Notes: a model not told the origin generated them from the sequence alone. Positions 46,640-57,944 are shown, numbered from the stretch's first letter. The stretch: DNA of 64,000 nt from Cephalopachus bancanus (GCA_027257055.1 JAPVLO010000003.1:8373501-8437500), one strand, 5' to 3'. A program made the numbers and translations.

Positions 46640-47725
46640 ATTAAAAAAATGCTCAGCATCACTAATCATCAGGGAAATGCAAATCAAAATCACAATGAGA
46701 TATCATCTTATGCCAATTAGAATGGCCATTATCAAAAGACAAAAAATAGATGCTGGTAAGGATGCAGAAGAAATAAAACTCTTATACTGTTAGTAGAAAT
46801 GTAATTAGTATATTCATTAGGAAAAAAAACAGTATGAAGGTGTCTTGAAAAACTAAAACTAAATTAGCCTTAGTTTCTTTTATTTTTATTTTTATTTATT
46901 TATTTATTTTTTAATTTTTATTTATTTATTTATTTTTATTTTTATTTTAAAATTTATTTATTTTTTAATTTTTTTAATTTTTAAAAAATTTAAAAAAAAA
47001 TTTTTTTTAGCCTTAGTTTCTTAAAAAGCAAAAACGGATCCAGCAGTCCTGCTACTGGATATTTATCCAAAGAAAAGAAAATCAATATATGAAAGAGATA
47101 CCTACACCCCCATTTTATTGCAGTACTATTCACAATTGCTGAGATATTGAATCAACCTAAGTCTACATCAATGAATGTGTACAGCAAATGTGGTGTAATT
47201 ACTTAACAGGATACTCTTCAGCCATAAAAAAGAATTAAATTCTGTCATTTGAAGCAACATGACTGGAACTGGTAGTCATTATGGCAAGCAAAATAATCCA
47301 GCCACAGAAAGACAAATATCACTCATATGTGGTAGCTAAAAAGTTGATCTCATGGAGGTAGAGAGTGGAATGTTGGTTACCAGAAACTAGAAAGATTGTG
47401 TGTGTATTGTGTGTGTGGGAGAAGGGGGAGATAAAGAGAGGTTGGTAATGAATACAAACATATGGTCAGATAGAAGGAACAAGAAATTTTAGCATTTGAT
47501 AGCAGAGCAGGATGATAACAATAAACAATACTACATTGTATATTTCAAAGTAAGTAGAAAAGAATAAATGAAATGTTCCCGGTTCAAGGAGATAATAAAT
47601 ATTTGAGGTGATGGATATTCTAAATATTCTGGTTTGATCATTACACATTGTATGCATGTATCAAAATACCATTTGTATCTCCTACATAAGTATAAATACT
47701 ATGTACCAATAAAAAAAGAGAAACT
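46640..47725 (+). mobile_element. Old L1 3' end, split by an A/T insertion
   Basis: CATCACTAATCATCAGGGAA and CCAATTAGAATGGCCATTAT give the late ORF2 region. ACAGGATACTCTTCAGCC and AAGCAACATGACTGGAACTG, then CATTGTATGCATGTATCAAA, give the 3' end. It ends in AATAAAAAAAG near 47708-47718. An A/T-only insertion interrupts it at 46880-47006. Confidence 0.9.
46880..47006 (-). repeat. 127-bp pure A/T insertion with 16-bp target duplication
   Basis: The insertion holds only A and T, mostly T-rich on the plus strand with TTTA/TTTTA units. It is flanked by perfect copies of TTAGCCTTAGTTTCTT (46864-46879, 47007-47022). On the minus strand the uninterrupted site reads CTTTTT/AAGAAAC, an L1-endonuclease consensus. 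Confidence 0.9.
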
Positions 47726-47734
47726 TGCATGCCC

Positions 47735-47822
47735 CTCCCTTATGTTCTTCCTTCTTCTCTTTCTTCCCACCATCGTTTCTCTGGCTCTATTCCCTTTCCC
47801 TCCCTCCTTCCCTCCCTTCCTT
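47735..47822 (+). repeat. Pyrimidine-rich tract
   Basis: C/T-rich run with CCCTCC, CTTCC and CCCTTCC repeats directly after the L1 tail. Confidence 0.75.
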
Positions 47823-47989
47823 ACAACAGATATTTACTGAGTATTTTTACTATTTGCTAATATTTTACTATGTTAGGCAAATTGATGTGAATTTTGGGTT
47901 ATAAAAATCACACAAAACACATTATTTTAAAAAGATGATGTACTGTCTTAACATTCCTAATGAAATACACTCAAAATAACACTAAAATG

Positions 47990-48090
47990 CCTGTTTTATC
48001 GAACTGTTACCAGATGCCAAACACTAATACAGAATAACTCATCTAATATCCCCAGATATCCTGTGAGCTAAATTGGTTTTATCCTGAATC
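47990..48090 (-). repeat. MIR fragment
   Basis: CCAGATGCCAAACACTAATA, CTAATATCCCCAGATATCCT and GTGAGCTAAATTGG suggest the complement of MIR. Confidence 0.5.
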
Positions 48091-48099
48091 TGAGAGTGA

Positions 48100-50570
48100 A
48101 TGAATAACTGGGGAAGCATGACTAAACTTAAAAGGAGCTTAAAGGTCAGAAAAACAGCAGAAAACAAAAATGTTCTATTTCTAGCAAACTTCCAATTGTG
48201 TTGTTTGTATTAACTAGTATTTAGCCATGAATGAATAAAGGCTCCAAAACAGTAACCACAGATTTGTAGTATCTTGGGTCCAAAAAGTTGGTACACAAAC
48301 AACTAAGATGCTGTATACATGTTAACAGGTTTAATTATATCTTTCACTTAAAAAGAAAGTGACAATTTTCTGATTTCATAATTTAAATCTAAATATTAAT
48401 ATTAGACCAGGAACTGTTACTTTGGGAAATTTATTCATCAGGAAAAGCTATACTCCACAGAGCACTCTTGTTGTTTTCTGAGGTGGACACTTGTTAGAGT
48501 GTTGGTTCTGATTGATCTATTTTAAAAAGTTAAAGAGCTCTGGCAACTGCTAAGTCATTCCATCTTATTCAGAATTGCATCTTAAAGTCACTTGGGATAC
48601 TGTTGGGAAATTTAAGATTTCAAGCTTCATGACAAATGTGGAGCTGTCTTTCTTTTCCCCAGTCCACATCAGAACTGGCCCTGTGTTCTAAATTCTGTCT
48701 CTAAGGTAAACAAAACAGAGGTGATCCATTATAACTAAGTTAATCCAGCAGCTGAGGCTCAAATGAGTGTGTACACTTCCAAATCCTCTGGGAGGTAAAT
48801 TATTAAATAATGTAATTTCTGTAATTTTTGCTTTCAAGATGAATGAAGACTAGGTGAAAGCATTATCTCTAGAGAAGATGGCCTGAAACCTCTACAGAAG
48901 GGATGAAAGTTAAGCGACCAGTTTGGCTATATTTGTTTAAAAAATAATAATTACCTAAAAATGTACAAATAGAAGGATCTAGACACTGGTTATTTTAAAT
49001 TTAATGACCGAGTATTAGCAGGACTTAGATAAACGATCAAAATTGAGTTTGAAGACAATAGAAATAAAAAGATTAGGAAGCCTGAGTCTTTGGGAGTAGA
49101 CTTGCTCTTAATACTTGTGGGGAGGGAGGTACAAACGAGGGGGAAGGTACAAACGGGGGGAGGGGAGGAGAACATCCTTACCTGCATCCTGTCCCTTTTC
49201 TCTTCCATCTGGCACCATAAGGACTCTTGCACCCTGTCTTTATGCACAAATTCCACTCACTCTCCTCATGTCCACCTCTTCACGTCTAGACTTGTGTATT
49301 CTAACCTGAAATGAGGATGATTCAGGACCTATAAAGACTGTCTGGGCAGGAAATTTAGGAGTCCTAGAAAAAAGGAGCTTCACCTATGGGAAAGAGGAAT
49401 TACGGATGACCTGAACTGTTAGTCCGGTGGACTTCTCTCTTCTGTGAATAGGCACAGATAGACGATGACCTGAGGAAATTCTAAATTGAAGAGGCCAGGA
49501 AAGAGAGCCCAGTTTCTGGGGTGAGAGAGGTATGTTGTATGGGGGTATAAGAGAACTGCTTTCACATGTAAGAGGCTCCAATATACAGTTGGGTAGAAGG
49601 AGTTGGTGTAGCTGTGGAAAAGAATGGGAAATTAGACCCAGAGCACAATTTGGCCTAATATCTCAAAGTGACATAACAAAAGATTTTAGACAAAGGCAAG
49701 AAAAGCCTTATTCATCCTTAGACCAAACTGGAGTAAGCAGTGAAATGAAATGAGCCATGTCGTAGAATACACAAAGCTAAAAGGAAGTGTTGGAAGAGAA
49801 ACCAGGTGACACTCTGCCCTGAGGTTACATGAGGAATTTCTGTATTAGTTAAACATGGAGTAGACAGGAGTTTTTTAAACCTGAACTCCGTCGTTACCAT
49901 AGGAATTCAGTGGAGCTACATTTGAGAAGCATGGATGGGGTAGGAAGGACCCATGCTGACCATGGTGGGAGGTTGAGATAGGGCTGAGTTATGTTCAACA
50001 TGTTGCATAGTATGCTTTTATTACAAGGGTTCTTTATGTTCAAAAGTCTTGAAAACCACTAGACAATATGATCTTCAAAAGTATTTCCAACTCTAAGATT
50101 CCATGAGTTTAAAAAACTAGAAGTATATTCCATCATGGAAAAAAAGGTAAAGATAATGAGAAGTCAGAATAAATTTAAAATATCATTTAAAATTTGAGCA
50201 ATTTCTCATCAACTGTGCCATTCCAAAATGATCAAAAGGTATAGACTGATTTCAAGACTAATTTTATGGGATATATGATTTTATTTTTAGCTAGCTTTTT
50301 AATTTTAAGAATATACGTTTATAGTTTTAAAAAATTACATGGTGAGTATAAATTGGAAACTACTTATACCTTTGTTTTCCTGTCCTCATGACAAATTATA
50401 CTACCCAAATATATTGACATTTATTGTATACTTGTTCAGAATTTTTTTCTGTATGAACAGACTTTCATTATGTGTGTCTATCTTTTTTAATTAAAAATTA
50501 CATTCAATATTAAATTAATATTGAATTAAATAATACAAAAGATATATAAAATATATGAATTTTAAATAAT
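48100..50570. other. Unassigned sequence
   Basis: No gene or recognised repeat. It includes a G-rich patch at 49118-49170 with a ~20-bp duplicated GG(A)AGGTACAAACG(A)GGGG unit. Confidence 0.4.
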
Positions 50571-50579
50571 AATGATAAA

Positions 50580-52345
50580 ATAAATAGATAGTACTCACCA
50601 CCCAGGCTAAGAAATAGAACACATCGAATACCTTTGAAGACCTCTGCATGCCTCTTCTTGATGGCATTTCTCTCTCTCTTTAACACCTAATGAGAAACAT
50701 TATCTTCAATTCTGAGCTGTCATTTCCATTGCTTTCTTTACAGTTTGCCTCATAAGAATATATATCTAATGTATATCTAATTTTATGACATTTATTATTT
50801 TTAAAATTTATATCTCAATTTTTATTGTATTTATCATTTTTAATTGCTTATTTTAATTGTTTTAAAATTCAATTTAATTTTTAAATTGAATTTCATCGAT
50901 GTTTTCCTCTTCAATTTAATTTTTCATCTTTTTTACAAGCTTGTATGCAAGCTATTTTTATTATTTTAGTGGTTATACTATTCATGTTTGGGTCTAAAGT
51001 CAATAAAGTAAATATATTTACCTTTATAACAAAACAAACTCTTTAGAATGTTTTGAGTTCAATCACTCACCTTCTAACTTTTATACTATTACTTTTCAAT
51101 ATTAGAGCTATATTTTTACTTTAATTCCATGATATAGACATTTATAATATTGTTTTATATATTATGTGCTTAAATTTATCCATATGTCTACCATGTTTTC
51201 TTACCATTTTGTCTTTCATCTCATAAACTTCTTCTGTAGTAATTTTTGAGTCATTTTCCTCCTTCACATATTTTAGAGAGGGTTAGTTGGTCTTTAATCT
51301 TTTTCAGGTTTTAGATTCTCTCAAATGTCTTTCTCTCAAATTTTGTAAATTTTGACCTACTACTTGAAAGACACTTTCATTGAATATATATTGCCAGAAT
51401 TACAAGTTTGCTTTAATCAGTACTTTAAAGATATGTGTTTTTCCCAGATTACATAATTACAGTTGGAAATCACTTTATCTTTGGTGTGATACAGTTTTGC
51501 TTTGATGTTTTCTTTTTTTTTTTCTTTTTTTGAGTTGGAGGCTCACTCTGTTGCCCAGACTGGAGTGCAGTGGCGGCTACCGGCCATCGCAGCCTCGACC
51601 TGCTGGGCTCCAGTGAGCCTTCCACCTCAGCCTTCCAAGTAGCTGGAACTACAGGCACGTGCTACCATGCCCGGCTAATTTTTGATTTATTGTAGAGACA
51701 AGGTCTCGCCAAGTTGCCCAGGCAGGTCTTGAACCTGCGGGCTGAGGCAATCCACTCACCTCGGCCTCCCAAAGTGCTGGGATTGCAGGCTGAGCCACTG
51801 AGCCTGGCTGCTTTGATGTATTTTAGTGTGCATTTCTTTTCACTTATGATACTTAGGATTTATTGTAATTCTGAAACTGATGCTTCACTCATTTACACAT
51901 TTACACAGTCTGGAAAGCTGTTAGCCATATCTCTTTGAATATTGTCTTTCTTTAATTTTCTTTATTATTTCCTAGGAAAGTTAAACCTTTTCACTTTATT
52001 CTTATTGTCTTTATATTCCAAATTTCTATCTCTTTATCTCTCTGTGATGTAGTCCATGTATTTTTTCAGATCTCTATTATAATACACGAATAACTCTCTT
52101 CATCTGTGTTCATTCCGCTATCCCATTCGTTAATTTTGAAATTTGAATATTTATATATTTTTTATTTCTTGAAATCCTATTTGATTATACTTTAAATTCC
52201 TCTGGTCACCTTTATTTCTTTGAACACACTCAACATATCCATTTTCTGAGTCTCTTAGGAACCAAATTTGCTCGCTATTATTTCTGCAGACTTATGCTTA
52301 TGATGGTCTATTTTATGTTTCTTAGTGGGGTTTTTTGTTTGTTCT
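50580..52345 (-). mobile_element. Ancient antisense L1 (L1M/HAL1-like) sequence
   Basis: CACCACCCAGGCTAAGAAATAG near 50596 matches the complement of an old L1 3' region. 51840-52330 (CATATCTCTTTGAATATTG, CCATTTTCTGAGTCTC) has the feel of antisense ORF1. It is interrupted by the SINE at 51509-51808. Assignment and edges are approximate. Confidence 0.5.
51509..51808 (-). mobile_element. Alu-type SINE, full-length dimer
   Basis: Minus-strand copy with target-site duplication TGCTTTGATGT (51498-51508 and 51809-51819). Confidence 0.96.
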
Positions 52346-52655
52346 GTTTTTTTTTTTTCTCTTTTTCTTTTTTTTTTTTTTGAGTCAATCTCACTCTGTT
52401 GCCTAAGCCAGAGTGCAGTGGCCACCACAGCCTCTGCATCCTAGGCTCAGGTGATCCTTTCACTTCAACCTCCTGAGTAGTTCAGACTACAGATGCCCAT
52501 CACCAGGCATAATTTTTTGAAATATTGATTGATTGATTGCAGACAAAGTCTTGTTATATTATCTAAACTGGTCTCAAACTCCTGGGCTCAAGCAATCCTC
52601 CCACTTCAGTCTCCCAAAATGCTGGGATTATAGGCACAAGCCACTGTGCCTGAAG
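52346..52655 (-). mobile_element. Old dimeric Alu (AluJ-like)
   Basis: T-run, then CTCACTCTGTTGCCTAAGCC, GCTCAGGTGATCCTTTCACTT, TCAAACTCCTGGGCTCAAGC, CCCAAAATGCTGGGATTATAG. It has the ancestral Alu form rather than the young local family, including TCAAACTCCTGGGC where the young copies have TCGAACCCGCGGGC. Confidence 0.9.
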
Positions 52656-52830
52656 TGTCAATAATTTAAAAAAAATTTTTATTTTAAAGATGTGGGTTAC
52701 AATTCAGGGTTAGTTATACAGATGGTCATTGTACAGGTAAAATTTAGGCCTCACTTTGGACTCTACTTTTTACTGTAAACTAATTTATGGAAAATTTTTC
52801 ATGAGACCTGGGTTTAAGCTCTGTTTCTTT

Positions 52831-53133
52831 TTTTCTTTCCTTTTTTTTTTTTTTGAGTTGGAGTCTCACTGTCACCCAGACCGGAGTGCAGTGGCATGCT
52901 CCCGGCCACTGCAACCTCGACCTGCTGGGCTCTGGGGATCCTTCCTCCTCAGTCTTTCAAGTAGCTGGAACTACAGGCATGCGCTAACATGTCCAGCTAA
53001 TTTTTTTGATTTATTGTAGAGATGAGGTCTTGCCAAGTTGCCTGGGCGGGTCTTGAACCCGTGGGTTCAGGTAATCCACTCTCCTCAGCCTCCCAAAGTG
53101 TTGGGATTACAGACTGAGCCACCAAGCCCGGCC
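52831..53133 (-). mobile_element. Alu-type SINE, full-length dimer
   Basis: Minus-strand copy with the 16-bp duplication TAAGCTCTGTTTCTTT (52815-52830 and 53134-53149). GTGGCATGCTCCCGGCCAC group. Confidence 0.96.
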
Positions 53134-53551
53134 TAAGCTCTGTTTCTTTAGAGATAATTTAGATTTGCCTCTACAAGTAACCTGGGATCACTATTAAACT
53201 AACAATAAATAATCCTCTAGAGATTTTTAGAAAAAACTGGTTGTTTAAATTGTCTGCAATATACTTTCTTGTCTCTCGTTACAAAATCTCTGCTAAGATT
53301 TCTTCCTAAGTTTTCTGTAGGGTGATACCTTTTTTTCTAATTCACTTTTTTGGTGAGGATATAAACATTTGGACACACAGATTTAGGAAGAAGTTTTCTA
53401 TTAGAAAGAACTTGGACAGAGTTCATTCTTTGTCTCCTGTTATCTGCAGCTATCAGTTCTGACTATCAGAATTGAAGCTCAAGAACACTGTATATTGGCA
53501 GCTAGTGGTATCAGAGCTTACTTCCTTTGCTAGTTTCCTATTTATCTCTAA

Positions 53552-53840
53552 TTTTTTTTCTTTGAGTTGGAGTCTCACTCTGTCACCCAGACTTGAGTGC
53601 AGTGGCCGCTCCCAGCCACCGCAGCCTCAACCTGCTGGGCTCTGGTGATCCTTCCGCCTCAACCTTCCAAGTAGCTGGAACTACAGGCATGTACTACCAT
53701 GCCCGGCTAATTTTTGATTTATTTTAGAGATGAGGTCTTGCCAAGTTGCCCAGATGGGTCTCGAACCCATGGGCTCAGGCAATCCACTCACCTCAGCCTC
53801 CCAAGGCGCGGGATTACAGGCTGAGCCACTGAGCCTGGCT
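53552..53840 (-). mobile_element. Alu-type SINE, full-length dimer
   Basis: Minus-strand copy, T-run to GAGCCTGGCT. No clear target duplication. Right-arm hairpin slightly broken (CCGCTCCCAGCCAC). Confidence 0.93.
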
Positions 53841-53929
53841 TCCACTCTTATTTCTATTTCCTCTTCTTTTCTGTCAACTAAAGACAGTTTCCTTTATTTT
53901 CTCCTTTGAGTTCTTATTTCTTCTTAACT

Positions 53930-53951
53930 GTGTGTGTGTGTGTGTGTGTGT
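53930..53951 (+). repeat. (TG)n microsatellite
   Basis: About ten TG units. Confidence 0.95.
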
Positions 53952-54049
53952 ACTAGCTAGCATTATTTTGTTATTCCTCATGGGAACATTTTTCACGTGT
54001 TTAGTTCACAACACTGCCAGCAATTAATACTTACTTTCTAAGAGTTTAT

Positions 54050-54440
54050 AATGGTCTTTCATACCTCTATATAAACTTTTCTTCATTTAACAATATGTTC
54101 TTCTATTAGTATGTATATCAGTATGTATAGAATAGTATGGATATTAGTATGTATAGTGGTATATTTTTGTATATATTGATTTGCCTTACTCTTTTTGAAT
54201 GGCTGCATAATATTAAATACTATGAACAAACTATCATTTATTTAATAAGTCCCCTACTAATGGATATTTAGGTTGTTTTAATTTTTTTGTTATTGCAAAA
54301 AAGTCAACATATATACATATAAATAGATATATGTATATTTGTGTATCTAGATTAAATCTATAGCATTAGAATTGCAAGGTCAAAGGATATGGTGCTTAAA
54401 TAATTTGTATGTTTATTTCCAATTTGCTTTTCAGAGTTTG
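54050..54440 (-). mobile_element. Ancient L1 3' region
   Basis: GAATGGCTGCATAATATTAA, ACTAATGGATATTTAGGTTG and AGAATTGCAAGGTCAAAGG are the complement of an L1 3' region. Confidence 0.7.
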
Positions 54441-54709
54441 CAACAACTAATTTGAAAGAGAAAAAGAAAATCACTGTGCCTGGATCCCATTGCGTCAAAT
54501 TATCTACATTGGTTTTTGAGCACATTATTTCTAATTTGAGGAATCGCTTATTTCTTAACTTTATTCTAGCATGTTTTTCATGAAGATAAAACATATTAAT
54601 GAAACATGCATGGAGTTCTTTTAATAGATACTTTTTAAATGCCAAATGAGAAATTGATTTGAATCAATTTTTCTCACATTCAACTGCGAAATATAATCTG
54701 TCCGGGGCA

Positions 54710-56818
54710 ATGTCATTAGATCTCTCATCTGACTGTGAGTGTCCTAATTGTTTGGAGAGTGCTCAGAATGAGTCTGATTGGAATCCCTCCTCCAGCAAGA
54801 GAGGTAACAGCTCTTTATATCCAAGATCAAGGAAGAAATCCATGCGTTCTTCCAGTGCACAGTGCTTTCTTTCACAGCTTTGTGCCACAAGGCCAGAGAG
54901 TGATAATAAAGAAGACTTAGCATTTCTTCCCTCAGAGGAGGAAAGCTATGTGAAGTCTTTTAAAAACAATCTTCTCAGTCTGAGCTCCAAAGACATCAAA
55001 AGGAAATTCAGACCATTGAGAGAGTGGACCATCCAAGAGTTAGTGAGGGAGTTTGGGGATAGTGGGAAGCTCCCACCAAGCTCCATGTCCCTGGGCTACT
55101 TTAGAGATCAGATGGCTATGACGTTCAGAAGAGCACTGTATTATTCTGGAATCTGGGTGACACATGTCCAAGGCTGTCACAGACTTAAAAAATACTTTTC
55201 AGCTAATTATTTCAAGAGAAATCCCGGTTGCCTACACCGGCTGATTCCCTGGCTGAAACGAGAACTGACAGCTGTTTACGGAGATTATAGCTACACAGTG
55301 AAGAATATCCTAGCCACCATCCTTCATCACATGACAGAATATGATTTGAACAGTGAGTCCTTCATTCACCTCCTGGAACCTTATCTCCTACAGCACACCC
55401 ACCATTTCCTGCATGAGTTTATCAGTTTCATTCATTCACCCTACAACATGGACACCTATGACCAACGAGCCATCTATCAATGCTTTGTTGCTTCACCACA
55501 GGAAAAAGAGAACTCCATTTCACCTGCTCCTGTCTTATCTTTGACTAAGGATCGTGCTCAACTGATCTCTCAACATAATACAAAGCCATCTAAAAACATC
55601 CAGGGTCAATGGAATAAGGAGGAGAGGCCACTGTCAGGGTTAAAACTGTTTTCAAATAGTAACTCTTCCTTGAAGAAATCTGAAATTCCACCAGTCCTCC
55701 AAAACACAGCAAGTAAAATTCATGGTGGCATCAAAGACAAAACAGAATCAAGTCACCAGAAAGACAAAATTTCTATTAACAATATGCTCCTGAATTGGGC
55801 TACCCCAAGGGAAAGGGCCCTAGGCTTACTTAATTGCAAAAAAAAAGTTCAAGAGAAAATGTCAGAAGGGATAAAGTTACTTCCTGGTCATATTCATGAT
55901 CTGGACAAGAGTGAAATAACTGCACACACCACTAGTACTCCAGCAATTTCTAATCAGGTGCAACCATGGAAGTACAGTCTAACAGGCAGAAGCGTTTTGG
56001 GTCTTGGTCAGAAGATAAAGTTCCAGGAAAAAAAAGGAGGAAAAAACAAATACTCAGATTCTTCACCAAAGATATTTCAAAGATTGCCCAGAGAAAGATC
56101 CTTGACAAATTGCAAATCCAGAAAGAGAGATCCCTCTTGGAGTTGCATTTCAGAAAATACCTTTTCTCCTAAGAGAGATAGTAGGAAGCAGAGTTCTTTC
56201 AGAAAAAAGAGAATGAAGTGTAGACAATCCTCTCAATTTGTCAAAGTTGGTTCACACTCCAGTAGAAGAATCCAAAGACGATCAAGGTCCAAAACTCACA
56301 GATCCAAATCCTGGTGTGTCGGATCTAGAAAGAGATCTGTAAGCAGAGAATCAAGTAATCTCTCTCTCAGAGGAAGTCACAAAAGTGAATACTTCACCCA
56401 GGATATATGCTGTGAGCCTGCAAAAGAAAATAACGTGTATGACAGTGAATCAAACGACAAGAAGGTATCTTCAACTACAGTCCAATATGCGAAACTTTCT
56501 TCAACTGCTAGGAAGAAACTCAAGAGTCCTTCTAAAGGTGAAGGAGCTTCCCAAGCTGGAAGCCACTGCAACAGTCTCACATGCCTACAACTTGAAAAAC
56601 ACAGATCCCCAAGTAAACAAGAGATAAAGCAAAAAACCTCATTTCCTAGAGCCAGAAGAACCAGAGTAGTTAGAAACAGAGAAAACAAATGCCAGTATTC
56701 AGATATACAAACCACAGAGGAAGTCAGTGATGAATCAGAGGATCTGGATGACATTAGACAAATTAGTAGTCTTTCTGAATGTGCACCTTCCTGCAGGAAG
56801 CAAATCCACAAAATATAG
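54710..56818 (+). CDS. TOPORSL: TOPORS-like protein, RING-less, single exon
   Basis: An intact 702-codon ORF. TOPORS is a nuclear RING ubiquitin/SUMO E3 ligase with an Arg/Ser-rich tail. This paralogue matches its middle (PWI-like) domain at residues ~139-258. Shared blocks include RRNPACLHRLVPWLKREL-type sequence (here KRNPGCLHRLIPWLKRELTA), YDLNSESF, HHFLHEFISF and SPYNMDTYDQ. The RING is gone: only CPNCLE (Cys11, Cys14) recalls its first Cys pair, and the remaining zinc ligands are absent, so E3 activity is unlikely. Residues ~490-565 are Arg/Ser-rich (SRSKTHRSKSW, SRKRSVSRESS), suggesting a nuclear protein. The start is the first in-frame ATG (54710); an in-frame stop lies at 54647-54649 with no AG acceptor between. 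The large-exon layout follows TOPORS. I recall a TOPORSL locus in mammals; orthology is inferred. Confidence 0.85.
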   Translation: MSLDLSSDCECPNCLESAQNESDWNPSSSKRGNSSLYPRSRKKSMRSSSAQCFLSQLCATRPESDNKEDLAFLPSEEESYVKSFKNNLLSLSSKDIKRKFRPLREWTIQELVREFGDSGKLPPSSMSLGYFRDQMAMTFRRALYYSGIWVTHVQGCHRLKKYFSANYFKRNPGCLHRLIPWLKRELTAVYGDYSYTVKNILATILHHMTEYDLNSESFIHLLEPYLLQHTHHFLHEFISFIHSPYNMDTYDQRAIYQCFVASPQEKENSISPAPVLSLTKDRAQLISQHNTKPSKNIQGQWNKEERPLSGLKLFSNSNSSLKKSEIPPVLQNTASKIHGGIKDKTESSHQKDKISINNMLLNWATPRERALGLLNCKKKVQEKMSEGIKLLPGHIHDLDKSEITAHTTSTPAISNQVQPWKYSLTGRSVLGLGQKIKFQEKKGGKNKYSDSSPKIFQRLPRERSLTNCKSRKRDPSWSCISENTFSPKRDSRKQSSFRKKRMKCRQSSQFVKVGSHSSRRIQRRSRSKTHRSKSWCVGSRKRSVSRESSNLSLRGSHKSEYFTQDICCEPAKENNVYDSESNDKKVSSTTVQYAKLSSTARKKLKSPSKGEGASQAGSHCNSLTCLQLEKHRSPSKQEIKQKTSFPRARRTRVVRNRENKCQYSDIQTTEEVSDESEDLDDIRQISSLSECAPSCRKQIHKI

Positions 56819-57758
56819 AATTTAAGTTTTCAAAGTAATCGTGGGGTCAAGGATGACTACAAAGAAGACATAGTATCAGAAACATAGAGGTGCAAATTGT
56901 TTTGAAAGGCAAATCAGTCTACTCAACTAGCCACCAAGATCTTTGAAAGTACGCATATAATCTAATAACATTACTAAAAAGATTTCTCACATCACTCTGT
57001 AACTGAAAGTAAAAGCCTGATGATTGAACTCAAAACTTATTTTGGAGACAAATGCATATTATTAAATTGGTCATACATGTAAATTTTATTTCTGCCTGCT
57101 TTCTTCAAATGAATTGAATTATTAAATTATTTGATTTATTTTTTAGTTTCTGAATTTAACTATAAAGATTGATTACCTGAAGTTCCAAACAGCAGACTAT
57201 GCTAACAATAGGAGTATAACTTTCCTAATACAAGTTATACATATCAAATGTGTACATCAAGTTATACATATTAAGTGTTACTTAAAAGATAACATATATT
57301 GAGGTCTATGATGCTCCACACCTAATACAGTTTCACTCCCTGGAAAATAAGACAAGAATACTGTCTTAAGATAAAGTCATTGTCTTCAAGTATTTCACAG
57401 TACAGTTGTAAAAATAAATGTAAATAAATAGGCAAAAATAAGCCTTTGTGAGATTTTTGGCACAGTCTCCAACATCTCCCTCCCCTGAAAATTGTACCTG
57501 CAGATGCCCTGAAATCTTCATTAGAAGCTGCCATGTTTTTAGGTAATCCTGATTTCCCACTCACAATAGCACAGTTCAGTGATTGTGGCTACATCTAAGC
57601 CAAGATAATCATAGTATTTTGCTTCTCTGGCCACACAATATAGTACTTCCCTGGTATTTTTCAAACTGGTTCTGAGAAAAAAAGACTGTTCTTTTCCCCT
57701 GGCAGCACATGGTGAAAGATTGAAAGCTGAGAGACACTATCAAGAATTGTATTTCTTT
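56819..57758. other. TOPORS-like 3' flank or UTR
   Basis: Unique AT-rich sequence after the stop codon, with no recognised repeat before the SINE at 57760. It may be 3' UTR. Confidence 0.4.
57413..57418 (+). terminator. Possible TOPORS-like poly(A) signal
   Basis: AATAAA about 600 nt past the stop codon. An ATTAAA at 57061-57066 is an alternative. Neither is backed by transcript data. Confidence 0.3.
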
Positions 57759-57759
57759 C

Positions 57760-57941
57760 TTTTTTTTTTTTTTCAGTTGGAGTCTCACTCTGTCACCCAG
57801 ACTGGAGTGCAGTGGCTGCTCCCGGCCACCGCAGCCTCGACCTGCTGGGCTCCGGCGATCCTTCCACCTCAGCCTTCCGAGTAGCCGGAATTACAGGCAT
57901 GCGCTACCATGCCTGGCTGATTTTTTGATTTATTGTAGAGA
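57760..57941 (-). mobile_element. 5'-truncated Alu-type SINE
   Basis: Minus-strand copy with poly(T), right monomer and linker only. It stops at GATTTATTGTAGAGA, so the left monomer is missing. Confidence 0.92.
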
Positions 57942-57944
57942 AGG

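Noticed and set aside
47735..47822. Promoter-like pyrimidine tract
   Set aside because: Low-complexity sequence after an L1 tail, with no CpG island or downstream ORF.
54659..54709. 17-codon upstream extension of the TOPORS-like ORF
   Set aside because: It would need a TTG start. The first ATG is at 54710, with an in-frame stop just upstream of the extension.
56377..56811. 144-codon antisense ORF
   Set aside because: Shadow of the TOPORS-like coding sequence; no independent evidence.
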